Part shown: positions 50,238 through 62,124 of the stretch, in pieces
Position numbering within the stretch: position 1 is the first letter of the stretch
Layout of the letters: every line of letters starts with the position of its first letter
DNA from: Methanobrevibacter sp.
Lineage (GTDB): Archaea; Methanobacteriota; Methanobacteria; Methanobacteriales; Methanobacteriaceae
NCBI RefSeq assembly: GCF_030539665.1
Contig: NZ_JAUNXR010000005.1
Span: 2,269-66,268 of the forward strand
Length of the DNA stretch: 64,000 nucleotides
Direction of reading: 5' to 3'
Translations under genes and position numbers: made by a program
Notes under the pieces: generated by a model
What the model was told of the DNA's origin: nothing
What the model saw: the letters and a program-made list of their open reading frames with translations, nothing else
The model's database searches: none

Positions 50238-50534
50238 ATGGAAATAGATAAAGATGTAATTAAGCAGGATTTAATTGAAAAATCTAATGATATTTTAAAA
50301 AAATATAATGAGCCTTATGTTGTGGATCATATAGCTATTATGAATACCTCACAAAACATCAATTTCCTTGGAAACATGAGGGTAATGGTGGAAGATTCAG
50401 TTAAAAAAATAAGAGAAGATTTGGAAGAAGCTTTTAAGGATTATGAAATCTTAAAAATCCGGGATAGAAAAGTTGTACCTTGCTGTGCACCACCATATGT
50501 TCATATTAGTTTCAACATCACAATTAATAAATAA
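50238..50534 (+). CDS. Conserved methanogen protein, hypothetical
   Basis: 98 residues, helical first half and a Cys pair CC in RDRKVVPCCAPPYVHIS. AAGGTGG precedes the ATG. It sits alone between prs and uvrB. Possible metal or redox site, function unknown. Confidence 0.65.
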   Translation: MEIDKDVIKQDLIEKSNDILKKYNEPYVVDHIAIMNTSQNINFLGNMRVMVEDSVKKIREDLEEAFKDYEILKIRDRKVVPCCAPPYVHISFNITINK

Positions 50535-50576
50535 TGCTTGTTTCATAATATAAGGTTATTAATTGGGGGATGAATC

Positions 50577-52541
50577 ATGAAACAATTTGAACTACAATCA
50601 CCTTATAAACCCTTAGGGGATCAGCCTAAAGCTATTGATTCCTTAGCTGAAGGCTTTCTAAATGGAAAGAAGGAACAGACTCTTTTAGGAGTCACCGGTT
50701 CCGGTAAGACTTTTACAATGGCTAACGTTATTGAAAAAGTTCAAAAGCCAACACTTATTATTTCTCATAACAAAACTCTTGCGGCACAGCTATATGAAGA
50801 GTTTAAGGAATTTTTCCCAGACAATGCCGTAGAGTATTTTGTCAGTTATTATGATTATTATCAGCCGGAGGCTTACGTGCCTAGGACTGACACCTTCATT
50901 GACAAGGAAGCTTCAATCAATGAAGAGATTGACACAATGAGGCATTCTGCCACACAATCATTGCTTTCAAGGGATGACGTTATCGTCGTTTCCAGCGTGT
51001 CATGCATCTATGGTATTGGTTCTCCTGAAGATTATGGCGAATTTGCTTTCGGAATATCTGTTGGGGATATTTATGATAGGGATGAAATTATCAGACGTTT
51101 AATTTTCATGCAGTATGAACGTAATGACATTGAATTTGACAGGGGTCAGTTTAGAGTACGTGGAGATGTTATTGAGATAAATCCAGTGGATGGAACTTCT
51201 CCTGTTAGGATTGAGCTTTTCGGTGATGAAATCGATGCCATCAGCTTGATAGATAGGGTTACAGGCAAAAGGAAAGAATCTCTTCCTCGCTACATGGTAT
51301 TTCCAGCAAAGCATTTTGTCGTAGGCCAGGATAGGATGGAAACAGCTATTCATAATATCAATCAGGAGCTTAATGACAGGCTTTTGGAGTTAAACCAAAC
51401 CAATAAACTTTTGGAAGCTCAAAGACTTGAACAAAGAACTCGTTTTGATGTTGAAATGCTTAATGAAATGGGATACTGTCCAGGGGTTGAAAATTATTCA
51501 ATGCACTTGTCTGGAAGGAAATGGGGAGATGTGCCTTATTCCTTACTCAAATATTTCCCTGATGATTATTTGACCATTATTGATGAATCTCACGTTACTG
51601 TTCCCCAAATCAGGGGAATGTACAATGGTGATAAGGCCCGTAAACAGACATTGGTTGACCATGGTTTCAGATTGCCTTCTGCCAAAGAGAATAGGCCGTT
51701 GCGCTTTGATGAGTTTGAAGCTGCTATGAATCAGGTTTTATATGTTTCAGCAACTCCTGCTTCCTATGAGCTTTCACGTTCAACAAATATTGTAGAGCAG
51801 ATTAATCGTCCTACAGGACTGGTCGATCCGGAAATCATCATACGTCCTGTTCAAGGTCAGGTTGACGATTTGCTTAATGAGGTCAGATTAAGGGCAGAAA
51901 GGGATGAGAGGGTCCTTGTAACCACACTGACTAAAAGGATGGCTGAAGATTTAACAGACTATTATGCTAAGATTGGTGTTAAAGTTAGATACATGCATTC
52001 TGAAATCGATACTCTTGAAAGGACTGAAATCATCGACGATTTAAGGCGGGGAACTTTTGATGTTCTTGTTGGTGTAAACCTTTTGAGGGAAGGTCTTGAC
52101 TTGCCAGAGGTATCTTTAGTGGCTATTTTGGATGCTGACAAGGAAGGGTTTTTGAGAAACCAGACTTCCCTTATACAGACAATTGGTAGGGCAGCAAGAA
52201 ATGTTAATGGTAAGGTAATCATGTATGTTGATGAAATGACCGATTCCGTTCGCAATGCTATGGATATTACCAATAAAAGGAGAAAAATCCAGCTTAAGTA
52301 TAATGAGTTAAACAATATCACTCCTAAGACTGCTAGGCGTACTTTGAAAGAGAAAAAAGAAACAGAAGAGAAGTATGACAAGTCAGCTACTGACATTAGT
52401 AAAATGCCTAAAGATGAGCTTAATCTTTTAATCAAGGATCTTGAAAGTGATATGAAGGAAGCTGCTAAAAATCTGAACTTTGAAAAGGCTGCAGAGCTTA
52501 GAAATAAATTATTCACCATTAAAGAGATGAAAAAATCATAG
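50577..52541 (+). CDS. uvrB: Excinuclease ABC subunit B
   Basis: 654 residues, full length. [17 protein letters not shown] is Walker [16 protein letters not shown] is the beta-hairpin that inserts into DNA, and [19 protein letters not shown] is helicase motif VI, with a C-terminal UVR motif. It verifies lesions in nucleotide excision repair with UvrA. Of bacterial type, as in other Methanobacteriales. Confidence 0.97.
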   Translation: MKQFELQSPYKPLGDQPKAIDSLAEGFLNGKKEQTLLGVTGSGKTFTMANVIEKVQKPTLIISHNKTLAAQLYEEFKEFFPDNAVEYFVSYYDYYQPEAYVPRTDTFIDKEASINEEIDTMRHSATQSLLSRDDVIVVSSVSCIYGIGSPEDYGEFAFGISVGDIYDRDEIIRRLIFMQYERNDIEFDRGQFRVRGDVIEINPVDGTSPVRIELFGDEIDAISLIDRVTGKRKESLPRYMVFPAKHFVVGQDRMETAIHNINQELNDRLLELNQTNKLLEAQRLEQRTRFDVEMLNEMGYCPGVENYSMHLSGRKWGDVPYSLLKYFPDDYLTIIDESHVTVPQIRGMYNGDKARKQTLVDHGFRLPSAKENRPLRFDEFEAAMNQVLYVSATPASYELSRSTNIVEQINRPTGLVDPEIIIRPVQGQVDDLLNEVRLRAERDERVLVTTLTKRMAEDLTDYYAKIGVKVRYMHSEIDTLERTEIIDDLRRGTFDVLVGVNLLREGLDLPEVSLVAILDADKEGFLRNQTSLIQTIGRAARNVNGKVIMYVDEMTDSVRNAMDITNKRRKIQLKYNELNNITPKTARRTLKEKKETEEKYDKSATDISKMPKDELNLLIKDLESDMKEAAKNLNFEKAAELRNKLFTIKEMKKS

Positions 52542-52710
52542 TATTTTTAGAAAGTTTTATATAGTACGAACTATTAATATATAAATAGATTGCTATATAT
52601 TACTATTTTTTATTTTATTTTTCAAATGCTCTTAGGTAATATATAATATTGGAGCACAACAGAATTACTAACTGATTTTATGATGATTATTATTTAAAAG
52701 AGGAGATATA

Positions 52711-55602
52711 ATGGAAGTAAATTCAAAAAAACAAATAGTCGTTAAAGGGGCTAAGGAACACAACTTGCAGAATATTGATTTAGCTATCCCAAGAGATGAA
52801 TTTGTTGTAATCACCGGTTTGAGTGGGTCTGGAAAATCTTCTCTTGCGTTTGATACAATATATGCTGAAGGACAGCGCAGATATGTTGAATCATTATCTG
52901 CATATGCAAGACAGTTTTTAGGCCAAATGAAAAAGCCAGAAATGGATTATATAGAAGGATTATCTCCAGCTATTTCAATAGATCAAAAAACCACAAAGGA
53001 AAATCCAAGATCAACTGTGGGGACAATTACAGAAATATATGATTATTTAAGATTATTATATGCCAGAATAGGAATACCTCATTGTCCTAATTGTGGAAAG
53101 GAAGTCTCCCATCAAACAATTGGTCAAATAGGTGACAATATTATGGACGAGGGCGAAGGTCTTAAAATCCAAATACTCGCACCAATTGTAAAAGACAAAA
53201 AAGGAGAACATAAGCAAGTCTTTGAGGATTTGAGAAACAAGGGATTTGTTAGAGCTCGTGTAGATGGAGAGATTAGAAATCTTGACGAAGACATTAAACT
53301 TGCTAGAACCTATAAACACACAATAGAGGTTGTTGTAGATAGATTGAAAACCAGAAAAGACACAGAATTTAAAAGAAGATTGGTAGGTTCTCTTGAAACA
53401 GCATCTGAATTTGGTGAAGGTTTAATCAATGTTCTATTTGATAAGGATGGGGAGGAATTCGAAAAGAAATACTCAGAACATTTTGCATGTGTGGACTGTG
53501 GAATAAACTTTGACGAACTGTCACCAAGAATGTTCTCATTTAACGCTCCTCAGGGGGCTTGTCCTGAATGTAATGGTATTGGTTCTAAAATGGAAATCAA
53601 CCCTGATTTGATAGTTCCAAACAAAAACCTTACATTAAATGAAGGTGCTATTGTACCATGGTCAAAATCCAACAAAAAGGAAAATTACTATCATCAGATG
53701 CTTACTGCAGTAGCACAGCATTTCAACTTTAGCATGGACACTCCATTCAACGAATTGACTACAGAACAGCAAGATACAATATTATATGGCTGCAACGATA
53801 AAATACCTTTTACTTTCAAACGTAGAAACAGGTCATATCAGGTAAACCGTAAGTTTGAAGGTGTAATTCCAAGAATGGAACGTTTATATTTGGAAACCAA
53901 ATCCAACTACAATAGGAAATATATTTCCAAATTCATGAGTGACCATAAGTGTCATGTCTGTGGTGGTAAAAGGCTTCGTCCTGAAGCATTGGCAGTTACA
54001 GTTGGAGGAAAATCAATTGCAGACATTGTAGAGATGTCTATTAAGGATTCCTATCAGTTCTTCTTAGATTTGGAACTTAATGAAAGGGAAAATTTCATTG
54101 CCAAAGAAGTTTTAAAGGAAATTCGTGAAAGATTAAAATTCCTAGTTGATGTAGGTTTGGATTACCTGTCAATGGAAAGGTCTTCAGGAACATTGTCTGG
54201 AGGAGAAGCTCAAAGAATAAGGCTTGCAACCCAAATCGGGTCTGGTTTGGTGGGAGTATTGTATATTTTGGATGAGCCTAGTATCGGTCTTCATCAAAGG
54301 GACAATGTAAAACTTATTGAAACTCTTAAAAGACTTAAAAACCTTGGAAATACCTTGATTGTTGTTGAACACGATGAAGAAACAATATTGTCTGCCGACT
54401 ATGTTGTGGACATTGGCCCTGGAGCCGGAGAACATGGTGGTAAGATAATAGCTGCAGGAACTCCATCCGACATAATGAATTCAGAGGATTCAATAACTGG
54501 AAAATACTTGTCAAGACAGGAAGTAATCGACATTCCAACTTCTCGCCGACCTGGAAATGGTAAATTCATTAACATTATAGGTGCAAAGCAGAACAATCTT
54601 AAAGATATTGATGTTGACATTCCATTAGGGAAATTTACATGTGTTACTGGAGTCAGCGGCTCCGGTAAAAGTAGTCTGATTAATGAGATTTTATATAAGG
54701 GACTATCTGAAAAATTAAACAATAAATTTGCATTTTCAGGCAAATACGATGATATCAAAGGTTATGAAAACATCGATAAGATCATAGCCATTGATCAGAA
54801 ACCTATTGGAAGAACTCCGAGATCAAATCCGGCTACCTACACAGGTTTGTTTACATATATTCGTGAATTATTCGCAGAAACTCCTGAAGCTAAAGCAAGA
54901 GGCTATAAACCTGGTAGATTCAGTTTTAATGTAAAAGGAGGAAGATGCGAAGCATGTTCTGGTGACGGAATAGTTCAGATAGAAATGCACTTCTTGGCTG
55001 ACGTTTATGTCCCTTGTGAGGTTTGTGGTGGAAAACGTTACAATGATGAAACATTGGATATTAGATATAAGGGTAAAAACATCTATGAAGTTCTTGAAAT
55101 GACTGTGGATGAAGCATTGGAGTTCTTTGAGAACATTCCCAAAATACAGAAAAAACTTCAAACATTGCATGACGTTGGATTGGGATATATGAAAATCGGT
55201 CAGCCGGCCACAACATTATCTGGTGGGGAAGCTCAAAGAATCAAGCTTGCTAAGGAATTGTCAAGAACAAGCACAGGCAAAACCATGTATATTCTTGATG
55301 AGCCAACAACAGGTCTTCACTTTGCAGACATTAAAAGATTATTAGATGTGCTTAATCGTTTAACAGATTCTGGAAATTCAGTTGTTGTAATTGAACATAA
55401 TTTGGACGTTATCAAAACTGCAGATCATATAATTGACTTAGGCCCTGAAGGTGGAGATGGTGGCGGTCAGATAATAGCTACCGGAACTCCAGAAGAGATT
55501 GCAAAACAGGACACCTACACTGGACAGTTCCTGCAGCAGATGCTCACTAACAACATCACTCCTTATGCAAAGGAGCTTGTTGAGCAGAAAATGAGTAAAT
55601 AG
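52711..55602 (+). CDS. uvrA: Excinuclease ABC subunit A
   Basis: 963 residues. Two ABC ATPase halves with [14 protein letters not shown] and [14 protein letters not shown] Walker A motifs, two [12 protein letters not shown] and [12 protein letters not shown] signatures, and zinc modules [19 protein letters not shown] and CHVCGG/CEVCGG. It finds DNA damage and loads UvrB. AGAGGAGA before the ATG. A separate promoter with TATA-like AATATATAAATA lies near 52577-52588. Confidence 0.97.
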   Translation: MEVNSKKQIVVKGAKEHNLQNIDLAIPRDEFVVITGLSGSGKSSLAFDTIYAEGQRRYVESLSAYARQFLGQMKKPEMDYIEGLSPAISIDQKTTKENPRSTVGTITEIYDYLRLLYARIGIPHCPNCGKEVSHQTIGQIGDNIMDEGEGLKIQILAPIVKDKKGEHKQVFEDLRNKGFVRARVDGEIRNLDEDIKLARTYKHTIEVVVDRLKTRKDTEFKRRLVGSLETASEFGEGLINVLFDKDGEEFEKKYSEHFACVDCGINFDELSPRMFSFNAPQGACPECNGIGSKMEINPDLIVPNKNLTLNEGAIVPWSKSNKKENYYHQMLTAVAQHFNFSMDTPFNELTTEQQDTILYGCNDKIPFTFKRRNRSYQVNRKFEGVIPRMERLYLETKSNYNRKYISKFMSDHKCHVCGGKRLRPEALAVTVGGKSIADIVEMSIKDSYQFFLDLELNERENFIAKEVLKEIRERLKFLVDVGLDYLSMERSSGTLSGGEAQRIRLATQIGSGLVGVLYILDEPSIGLHQRDNVKLIETLKRLKNLGNTLIVVEHDEETILSADYVVDIGPGAGEHGGKIIAAGTPSDIMNSEDSITGKYLSRQEVIDIPTSRRPGNGKFINIIGAKQNNLKDIDVDIPLGKFTCVTGVSGSGKSSLINEILYKGLSEKLNNKFAFSGKYDDIKGYENIDKIIAIDQKPIGRTPRSNPATYTGLFTYIRELFAETPEAKARGYKPGRFSFNVKGGRCEACSGDGIVQIEMHFLADVYVPCEVCGGKRYNDETLDIRYKGKNIYEVLEMTVDEALEFFENIPKIQKKLQTLHDVGLGYMKIGQPATTLSGGEAQRIKLAKELSRTSTGKTMYILDEPTTGLHFADIKRLLDVLNRLTDSGNSVVVIEHNLDVIKTADHIIDLGPEGGDGGGQIIATGTPEEIAKQDTYTGQFLQQMLTNNITPYAKELVEQKMSK

Positions 55603-55683
55603 AAATATTTATTAAATCATGTAATCAAAAGTTTTAACTATATTATTTTATATAGTTTTTAACTTTTTTAATGAGGAGATTAC

Positions 55684-56553
55684 ATGAAAAGTAAATTTTT
55701 AGAACCATTTTTAATTTTTATTCGCGGTTTATTAATGGGTTCTGCAGATATTGTTCCAGGGGTTTCAGGAGGAACAATAGCTTTAATCACTGGAATATAT
55801 GAACATCTGGTTCATGCGATTAGTAAAATAAGGTTCAGATGCCTAAAGCCTTTGCTGAAAGGAAATTTCAACGAGTTCAAGTTGAAATTCGAGGAAGATA
55901 TTGATTATAGGTTTTTCATACCACTTCTTTTAGGGATTGGTATAGCAATGCTAAGTTTGGCTAAGGTCATCACTTATTGTATGGATGTATACACTGCAGT
56001 TACATATTCCTTCTTTTTAGGTCTTATTTTGGCTTCTTCCTATGTATTGTATAGGCAAATTGCTAAGGTAAGTCTGAAACATATATTTTTTACAGTAATT
56101 GGTTTGGTTTTGGCATATATTTTTGTAAGCTTAAATCCGATTGCAGCTAACCATTCTTTGCCGGTATTGTTCGTTTCAGGTTTGATAGCTATCTGTGCAA
56201 TGATTCTGCCGGGGATTTCAGGATCGTTTCTATTGCTCCTTTTAGGCCAATATGAACATATGCTTAATGCTATTGAAACATTCAATATTGTAGAGATAGT
56301 CGTTTTCATTGTTGGTGCAGTTATTGGTATTTTGGGTTTTTCAAGACTTTTAAATTACTTGCTTGAAAACTATAAGGAAATGACAATGGCATTTTTAATA
56401 GGTGTAATGATAGGTACTCTTAAGATTCCTGCAGTCAACATTGTTCAATCAGCTTCTACAGGAATATTTGATATTGTTACATGCATTGTAGCTGCTGTTG
56501 CAGGTCTTGTCATTATCATTGTTATGGAAACTAGATTTGATTATATTGAATAG
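55684..56553 (+). CDS. DUF368 membrane protein, probable polyprenyl-phosphate translocase
   Basis: 289 residues, about eight membrane segments, with GSADIVPGVSGGTIALITGI at the start and PGISGSFLLLLLGQYE in the centre, the paired Gly-Ser-Gly motifs of DUF368. Bacterial members recycle undecaprenyl phosphate; in a pseudomurein maker an analogous lipid-carrier flippase is the best guess. AGGAGAT before ATG. Confidence 0.82.
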   Translation: MKSKFLEPFLIFIRGLLMGSADIVPGVSGGTIALITGIYEHLVHAISKIRFRCLKPLLKGNFNEFKLKFEEDIDYRFFIPLLLGIGIAMLSLAKVITYCMDVYTAVTYSFFLGLILASSYVLYRQIAKVSLKHIFFTVIGLVLAYIFVSLNPIAANHSLPVLFVSGLIAICAMILPGISGSFLLLLLGQYEHMLNAIETFNIVEIVVFIVGAVIGILGFSRLLNYLLENYKEMTMAFLIGVMIGTLKIPAVNIVQSASTGIFDIVTCIVAAVAGLVIIIVMETRFDYIE

Positions 56554-56935
56554 TTTCTATTTTTCTTTTTTATCCATGAGGGTGATAGAGATTTTTAAGT
56601 GGCTGATTTAGAGGAGGAAGTAAAATAATCCCAATAAGTAAGACTCAATATATTTAACAGATAACATAATCCTATCTATCTGAAAAACAATGAATTGTAA
56701 ACAATGATAATCTAGTGCTTTTTTAAGGATTCAAAAATAAATTAGCTTGTGATTCATTTGTTTCCAGCTTGAGAATGGTGCTGGGGATTGTTTCAACATA
56801 GATTTCAACAGTTATAAAGTATATGTTAATGACAAGACCATAAATTAATTTTTAACCTTCTTTTTAAAAATAGTCCAGGTTAAAATTGCTCAATTAAGTT
56901 TTATTTCAAAAAAAAAAAGAAAAAAATGAAGAAGT
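56554..56935 (+). other. 382-base gene-free gap with decayed gene fragment
   Basis: No complete ORF. At 56762-56848 an open stretch reads FQLENGAGDCFNIDFNSYKV and then YVNDKTIN to a stop, which resembles the end of an extracellular domain of methanogen adhesins. A short ORF remnant starts near 56577. The rest is AT-rich with an A-run near 56908. A dead surface-protein gene is the likely origin. Confidence 0.4.
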
Positions 56936-57193
56936 TTAGTATTCAAATCTGGAATTAAGTCTTACGTGATATTTGTAAACTCCTTCGTGTTCGCTAAGTT
57001 TGTATGCATCATAGGCAGAGTATAGTTGATATATTATTGATGCCACTGCAATTAAGTATGAGTATGGAATAAATGCCCAGAGAATTAGAGCAATAATAAA
57101 CATTCCTACACCTTTTTGAACAGCGCCTTCAAATATTTGACTTATTCCAGGTAGGAAAAATCCTACAACTGTTGCTAATATTCTATTTACCAT
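56936..57193 (-). CDS. Small membrane protein, TM2-like, paralog 1
   Basis: 85 residues. VVGFFLPGISQIFEGAVQKG followed by two membrane segments; the FFLPG-x-x-Q-x-x-x-G start is typical of TM2-like proteins. Followed by a polar tail. AAAGAGGTG before the ATG at 57193. A paralog lies 170 bases away (57366-57584), with an empty gap of T-rich DNA between them. Confidence 0.7.
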   Translation of the reverse strand: MVNRILATVVGFFLPGISQIFEGAVQKGVGMFIIALILWAFIPYSYLIAVASIIYQLYSAYDAYKLSEHEGVYKYHVRLNSRFEY

Positions 57194-57365
57194 ATTTTCA
57201 CCTCTTTAAGTGCTTATACTTAAAAAAGTTATTGTATATAAATGTATGTTAATGTACCTTTAATAAGAAAATACGGATATCTGGGAATGCTTTTGATTAA
57301 TTTCAAAATAAAAAAAGAAAATTGTTTTAAAATTAAATAATAAGTTTCTTTAGAGAAACTTATAT

Positions 57366-57584
57366 TTATTCGATTTTGTAAGCGTTTATTGCAATGATAA
57401 TTGCATATATTGTTAATATGCCGAAGAAGTATGGCCCATAGAATGGTCCCATTACAAATCCTAAAACCCAAAGAATGATAGCTATTAAAAGAAGAACTCC
57501 TCCTTTATAACTTTCTCCTTGTAATATTTGTCCAAGTCCTGGTACGAAAAATGAAATTATTCCTGCTAATGCTCTATCAATCAT
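57366..57584 (-). CDS. Small membrane protein, TM2-like, paralog 2
   Basis: 72 residues. IISFFVPGLGQILQGESYKG, then two membrane segments. It shares the FF-x-PG-x-x-Q-I pattern with paralog 1. ATG 57584 follows AGAGGTG closely, so it is preferred over GTG 57593. The promoter lies in the 228-base gap after it, where nothing else is seen. Confidence 0.7.
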   Translation of the reverse strand: MIDRALAGIISFFVPGLGQILQGESYKGGVLLLIAIILWVLGFVMGPFYGPYFFGILTIYAIIIAINAYKIE

Positions 57585-57812
57585 ATTTTTCACCTCTTTT
57601 TTAAGTAATTCATATTAAGTACAAAAAGGTTTATAAATGTTTCTTTTATTTAGAACTTTTCATCTTCATATTAAATATTGTTTTAAAGTGTTAAAAATTA
57701 ATTAAATAGGCTATATTGACTTTAAATACAATAAAAACTATTTATAATTCTTATTTTAAATAATAATGTAGTAATAATCTTTTATTTTAAATTTAAAAAT
57801 CCGGTGATAAAA

Positions 57813-58627
57813 TTGGATGATGAAAATGGTTTAGTTAGAAACAATGTTCCATATCATCGCCATGATTATCTTTTGAAGCATATCATAGGTGACGATGAGC
57901 AGGATTTCTTGGATCTGTTGGAGCTGGATTACACATTCAAAGATTAAGGGCAACAGAATCTGTGGAAATTTTACAGTACAAGTTCGAAATGGATACCCTG
58001 ATTGAAACCAGTGAAGGCGTCTCAATAAATGTGGAGGTGCAAAGCAACGGTCTTCCCAATCAAAAACTGGCCAAAATCGGAATTTATAAATTAATAAAGT
58101 GCGTTTATGGAAATGAAAAAAATATTGACTGTTGTTCTGGATTTGGACAACAATACAGAAGGAGAAATAAATAATGTGGTCTGTGAGGACATTCTGATAG
58201 GATACATTAACAAGACATTAAGAAAATATAAAGCAAATCATATATTAAATAATATTACAAATAAAATAAATAACGATGAAACAATTTCGGGCAAGGAACT
58301 ATTGCTCTTTAAATTAATTACATATGCTTCATTTGACGAGAGCATCGAATCTTTATTGAAGAAGGCATGTTTGATTACAAATAAGATAAGGATTCAAGTT
58401 TAAGGACAGATATTAAGGAAATACAGTTGTATTTATGTGAAACAATACCGGAAATAAAGGATAGGTAGGGGTTAAGATTGATAATCAAGGAATAGAGTGG
58501 ACTTTATAATTATGGGAAAGCAGAAGGTGTGAAGGAAGTTGCTTTGAGGATGAGAGATAATAATTTTCCTTTGGATGAAATTTCCTTTGCTACTGGTCTT
58601 TCTGAAGAGGAAATTATTGACTTATAA
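57813..58627 (+). pseudogene. Decayed PD-(D/E)XK (Rpn/transposase-type) nuclease gene
   Basis: Pieces in several frames follow the family order: YHRHDYLLKHIIGDDEQD (from 57848), then EMDTLIETSEGVSINVEVQS with the nuclease core D ... E-x-Q (57986-58045), then a helical section (58107-58403), then EISFATGLSEEEIIDL at the end. At least three frame changes and stops break it. The C-terminal GLS-x-EEI stretch is typical of Rpn-type proteins that move or act in recombination. Confidence 0.7.
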
Positions 58628-58650
58628 TTCTTTTAAAAATATTTGAGAAC

Positions 58651-61248
58651 ATGTTAGTTTTAAAGAAATTAAAAAAACAATGGAAATTATATCCAATAGG
58701 ATCTCCAAAAGGTGCGTTAAACACCAAAAGGACTCCTGAATTTGTCGGAACAATCAAATTCAAAGAGGATGATGAAGGTAATATTTCAATTAACCGTTTC
58801 ATAGCAGATTATAGCTATAATGACAATTCCACATTAAACGAGAAGCTCATGCCTCCTCAAGAAGTAATCAAGCTTCTAAGATCACAGGCAGTATTTCTTG
58901 CTAGCAGAGATAAAAAAGTGGAGGATTACTTAAAATCACTCAATATCAAGGTCAGACACACAAAAGTCTGTGATTACTGCGCATATGATGGGGATATCAC
59001 TATCGTAAACTCCGATTATTCATATAAGCACAACAATCAGGTAATATGCAAACAATGTGCATATGACACAATAAAAAATGAAATCAAAATTAGGGGTTTC
59101 GATAAAAAGATCTTTAGAAATCTTAAAAATTTGCTTGAAAAAACTGGAAACTTATCAGAAGTATTATCAGTACTCTCTCCCAATTTTGATGCAATCAAAA
59201 ATAAAAACCTCACGTTATTTGATAGAATAGATAATAAGTCAAAGATTAAAATACCAGACATTGAAATGAAACGCCTTAAAATTCCTAAAAGGTTTAGGGA
59301 TATTCTTATTAAAAACGGTAATAAAAAACTTCTTCCAGTTCAGATTTTAGCTATTAAGGATGGTCTTCTTAAAGGTCAGGACGAGCTTGTTGTAAGCGCT
59401 ACCGGAAGTGGTAAAACACTTGTTGGCGAACTTGCAGGAATAACTCAGGCCTTGAATGGTAAAAAATTTGTTTTCCTAACTCCTTTGGTGGCATTGGCTA
59501 ATCAGAAGTACAGGGATTTTAAAAAAAAATATAAAAAATTAGGATTAAATGTAGCTATTAAGGTAGGTCGTAATCGTGTTAAAGCAAAGGGAGAACTTAA
59601 ACTTCCGGATTCAGACATTTCAAAAGCAGATATAGTTGTTGCAACTTATGAGGGCATTGATTATCTTTTAAGAAGTGGCAATACAAAGGCTCTTAAAGAT
59701 TTGGGGGTTGTTTTAATTGACGAGATTCACATGATTGACGATGAGGATCGTGGAACCCGTTTAAACGGCTTAATTAAAAGAATAAAACATTTATATCCAC
59801 ACACTCAAATGATTGGTCTTTCAGCAACCATTAAAAATCCCAAGTTCTTAGCTTCAGAATTTAACATGAAACTGGTGGAATATCCAAATAGGCCAGTTCC
59901 ATTGGAAAGGCATTTGGTTTATTTAAGAAACGAGTCAGAAAAACGTTTTTTAATGAGTAAATTAGTTAAAAAGGAGTATAATACCAAATCTTCAAGAGGA
60001 TATAGGGGGCAAACTATAATCTTCACCAATTCAAGGCGTAAAACTCATCAGATAGCAAATTATCTTCAAAACAAAAAGATTAATGCCGCAGCTTATCATG
60101 CAGGTTTATCCTATAACAAGAAAGAGAAAATAGAAAAAGATTTTGACAAAGGAAAAATATCCGTTGTTGTAACTACTGCCGCTTTAGCAGCAGGGGTTGA
60201 TTTTCCCGCTTCTCAAGTAATATTTGATAGTTTAATAATGGGGAATAAGTGGATTTCCCCTAATGAATTTTCACAGATGCTTGGACGTGCAGGAAGACCT
60301 AGCTATCATGACAGGGGAATTGTATATCTTTTGCCGGAAGTTGGGAACTCTTTTGAAGGTGTTAGTGAAGAGGCAATGGCTTTAGAACTTCTTGAAAGCG
60401 ATAGCGAGGATGTTTATATTGAGTATGATGAAGAAAGTGCCTATGAACAAATCCTTGCAGACATTTCTTCAAAATCAATTAAAAACATGCAACAGCTGCA
60501 TGATTTTTATAAAGGGGTTGATATTCCAGTCAGCTTAAAAATAACTGCTGATGAGTTGGAAGATTTAGGCTTAATAGATATAGATCCAAATTCAAGAATA
60601 GGGGTGACTGATTATGGAAGGGCTGTTTCAATGTCATTTTTATCAATTCCCGATGCTGAGTTCATCCGGTCTTCTTTAGATAGTAGGAGCTATCTTAAAA
60701 ACTATGTTAAGCAATCTCCATTTTATAAAAACAAGGATAAGATGAATAGATTGAAGGTAAAGATTTTAGCTATTGCAATGGATTTGGAAATGTTTGAAAA
60801 TGCATATCTGTCTTCTGTTATTCATAACCAAATTGCAAATGCATTAAAAATCAAATTTTCAACAAGGCTTTTTGCAGAATCCACACTGGACATCATTTCC
60901 AGCGGAGAGGCAATTGAAAAGCTGGATAAGAAATATCAGGATGCAATCATAGCTCTTCAATCTGACTTCTTAAAATGCAAATGTGAAGATAGGCCATTTT
61001 GCAGGTGTCTTCAACTTGGAATTAGTGAAGTAATTATAAATGAGCGTTTAAAGGGCAACGACCCTATTGACATTTCAAACAAGCTATTCAGAAAATATCA
61101 GATTCAGGTTTATCCAGGAGACATATTTGCATGGCTCGACAACTTCATTAAGAATTTGGATGCGATCAAAAGGATTGCAGGTTCATTTAACAACAAAAAG
61201 GTTGAAAAGGAAACTCACAAATTAATAAAGGCTATTGAAAATGGTTGA
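58651..61248 (+). CDS. DEIH-box Ski2-like helicase with zinc finger
   Basis: 865 residues. An N-terminal part with CDYCAYDG ... CKQCAYD (about 110-132) is a four-Cys zinc finger. The helicase core has ATGSGKTLVGE, LIDEIHMIDDEDRG, GLSATI and QMLGRAGRP. A late Cys-rich segment CKCEDRPFCRC (about 777-787) may hold a second metal site. The Ski2-like core suggests DNA repair or RNA work. ATG 58651 has no clear ribosome binding site, so it may be leaderless. Confidence 0.85.
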   Translation: MLVLKKLKKQWKLYPIGSPKGALNTKRTPEFVGTIKFKEDDEGNISINRFIADYSYNDNSTLNEKLMPPQEVIKLLRSQAVFLASRDKKVEDYLKSLNIKVRHTKVCDYCAYDGDITIVNSDYSYKHNNQVICKQCAYDTIKNEIKIRGFDKKIFRNLKNLLEKTGNLSEVLSVLSPNFDAIKNKNLTLFDRIDNKSKIKIPDIEMKRLKIPKRFRDILIKNGNKKLLPVQILAIKDGLLKGQDELVVSATGSGKTLVGELAGITQALNGKKFVFLTPLVALANQKYRDFKKKYKKLGLNVAIKVGRNRVKAKGELKLPDSDISKADIVVATYEGIDYLLRSGNTKALKDLGVVLIDEIHMIDDEDRGTRLNGLIKRIKHLYPHTQMIGLSATIKNPKFLASEFNMKLVEYPNRPVPLERHLVYLRNESEKRFLMSKLVKKEYNTKSSRGYRGQTIIFTNSRRKTHQIANYLQNKKINAAAYHAGLSYNKKEKIEKDFDKGKISVVVTTAALAAGVDFPASQVIFDSLIMGNKWISPNEFSQMLGRAGRPSYHDRGIVYLLPEVGNSFEGVSEEAMALELLESDSEDVYIEYDEESAYEQILADISSKSIKNMQQLHDFYKGVDIPVSLKITADELEDLGLIDIDPNSRIGVTDYGRAVSMSFLSIPDAEFIRSSLDSRSYLKNYVKQSPFYKNKDKMNRLKVKILAIAMDLEMFENAYLSSVIHNQIANALKIKFSTRLFAESTLDIISSGEAIEKLDKKYQDAIIALQSDFLKCKCEDRPFCRCLQLGISEVIINERLKGNDPIDISNKLFRKYQIQVYPGDIFAWLDNFIKNLDAIKRIAGSFNNKKVEKETHKLIKAIENG

Positions 61249-61675
61249 AATCTTCTAAAGTCAGGTATTGGATTTTTAACTTTTTACAGGCTTCTTTTAT
61301 TTTTTCAATTGCTAGTTGGGAGTTTTCAAAATATATCAAATGGCTTTCACAGTTACAATCAGAACAACCGAACTTCGGAACCGTTTTTTCATTTTCAGAT
61401 ATGTGTCTTGCTAATTCACATTCCATTTTCTCATCAGATACATGCATCATTACATTTAATACATTTGTGCTATCATTTAATAGGAGATAATCAATATGCC
61501 AATGTTTTCGTTTATCGTTACTTAAATGTCTGCGTACTCTCCCTTCAAGTGAGTTCATTGCAGAGCCGATATACACATAACAGCCTTTCTTAAATTCAAT
61601 TTCGCCCAAAACTTTACCGATTTTGATTATTGAGTCTTTATCCAAATCAACAATCAGACAATAAGTTCCTTTCAT
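61232..61675 (-). CDS. GIY-YIG/DUF123 family protein
   Basis: 147 residues. GTYCLIVDLDKDSIIKIGKV, then CYVYIGSAMNSLEGRVRRHL, gives the variant GIY-YIG pattern of DUF123, often fused to or near endonuclease III genes in archaea. Lys/His residues after it fit (KHWHIDYLL). It overlaps the helicase end by 17 bases, tail to tail. Nuclease activity is uncertain. Confidence 0.8.
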   Translation of the reverse strand: MKGTYCLIVDLDKDSIIKIGKVLGEIEFKKGCYVYIGSAMNSLEGRVRRHLSNDKRKHWHIDYLLLNDSTNVLNVMMHVSDEKMECELARHISENEKTVPKFGCSDCNCESHLIYFENSQLAIEKIKEACKKLKIQYLTLEDFNHFQ

Positions 61676-61707
61676 ATTTATAATTAAGTTTCAATATATT
61701 AAAGTAT

Positions 61708-62124
61708 ATGATTTTTGAAATAACTACAAAAGGACATAAAAATGTAACTTCAAATCATAAATCCACATTTGAAATTACAACAGATCCTGAAATCGGACCA
61801 ACTGCAGATTGTATTATTGGTGTAGCTATGGATAAAACTATGAATAACTTTTCTGAGGAGTTCAAATCTAAGATAGCTAATCCCAGCACAGAAATTCATG
61901 TTATTTTAGATACTGAAAATGGCCATGATGAGATAGTTGGTTATGGTCATGAGGATTTGGATTTGACCCATCAGAGTGACATTGTTTGTCGAAAAAGCGA
62001 TTATGTCTGCAATAGAACATTGATGATTAATGCAGATAAGGCTGCAAAAGATTTGGATAAGAATCTTATTGATGATTTAAAACAGGAAAAAGAAATGAAA
62101 GTTATTATTAAATTAGTGATATAA
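61708..62124 (+). CDS. DUF371 archaeal protein
   Basis: 138 residues. GHKNVTSNHKSTFEITTDPE, then ADCIIGVAMDK and GHEDLDLTHQSDIVCRKSDY, are conserved segments of DUF371, an archaea-specific beta-rich family of unknown role. It abuts the next gene with no gap, so the two are co-transcribed. Confidence 0.82.
   Translation: MIFEITTKGHKNVTSNHKSTFEITTDPEIGPTADCIIGVAMDKTMNNFSEEFKSKIANPSTEIHVILDTENGHDEIVGYGHEDLDLTHQSDIVCRKSDYVCNRTLMINADKAAKDLDKNLIDDLKQEKEMKVIIKLVI

Noticed and set aside
61245-61593. Two plus-strand ORFs after the helicase gene
   Set aside because: They are antisense to the GIY-YIG/DUF123 gene, which has recognisable motifs and a better start.
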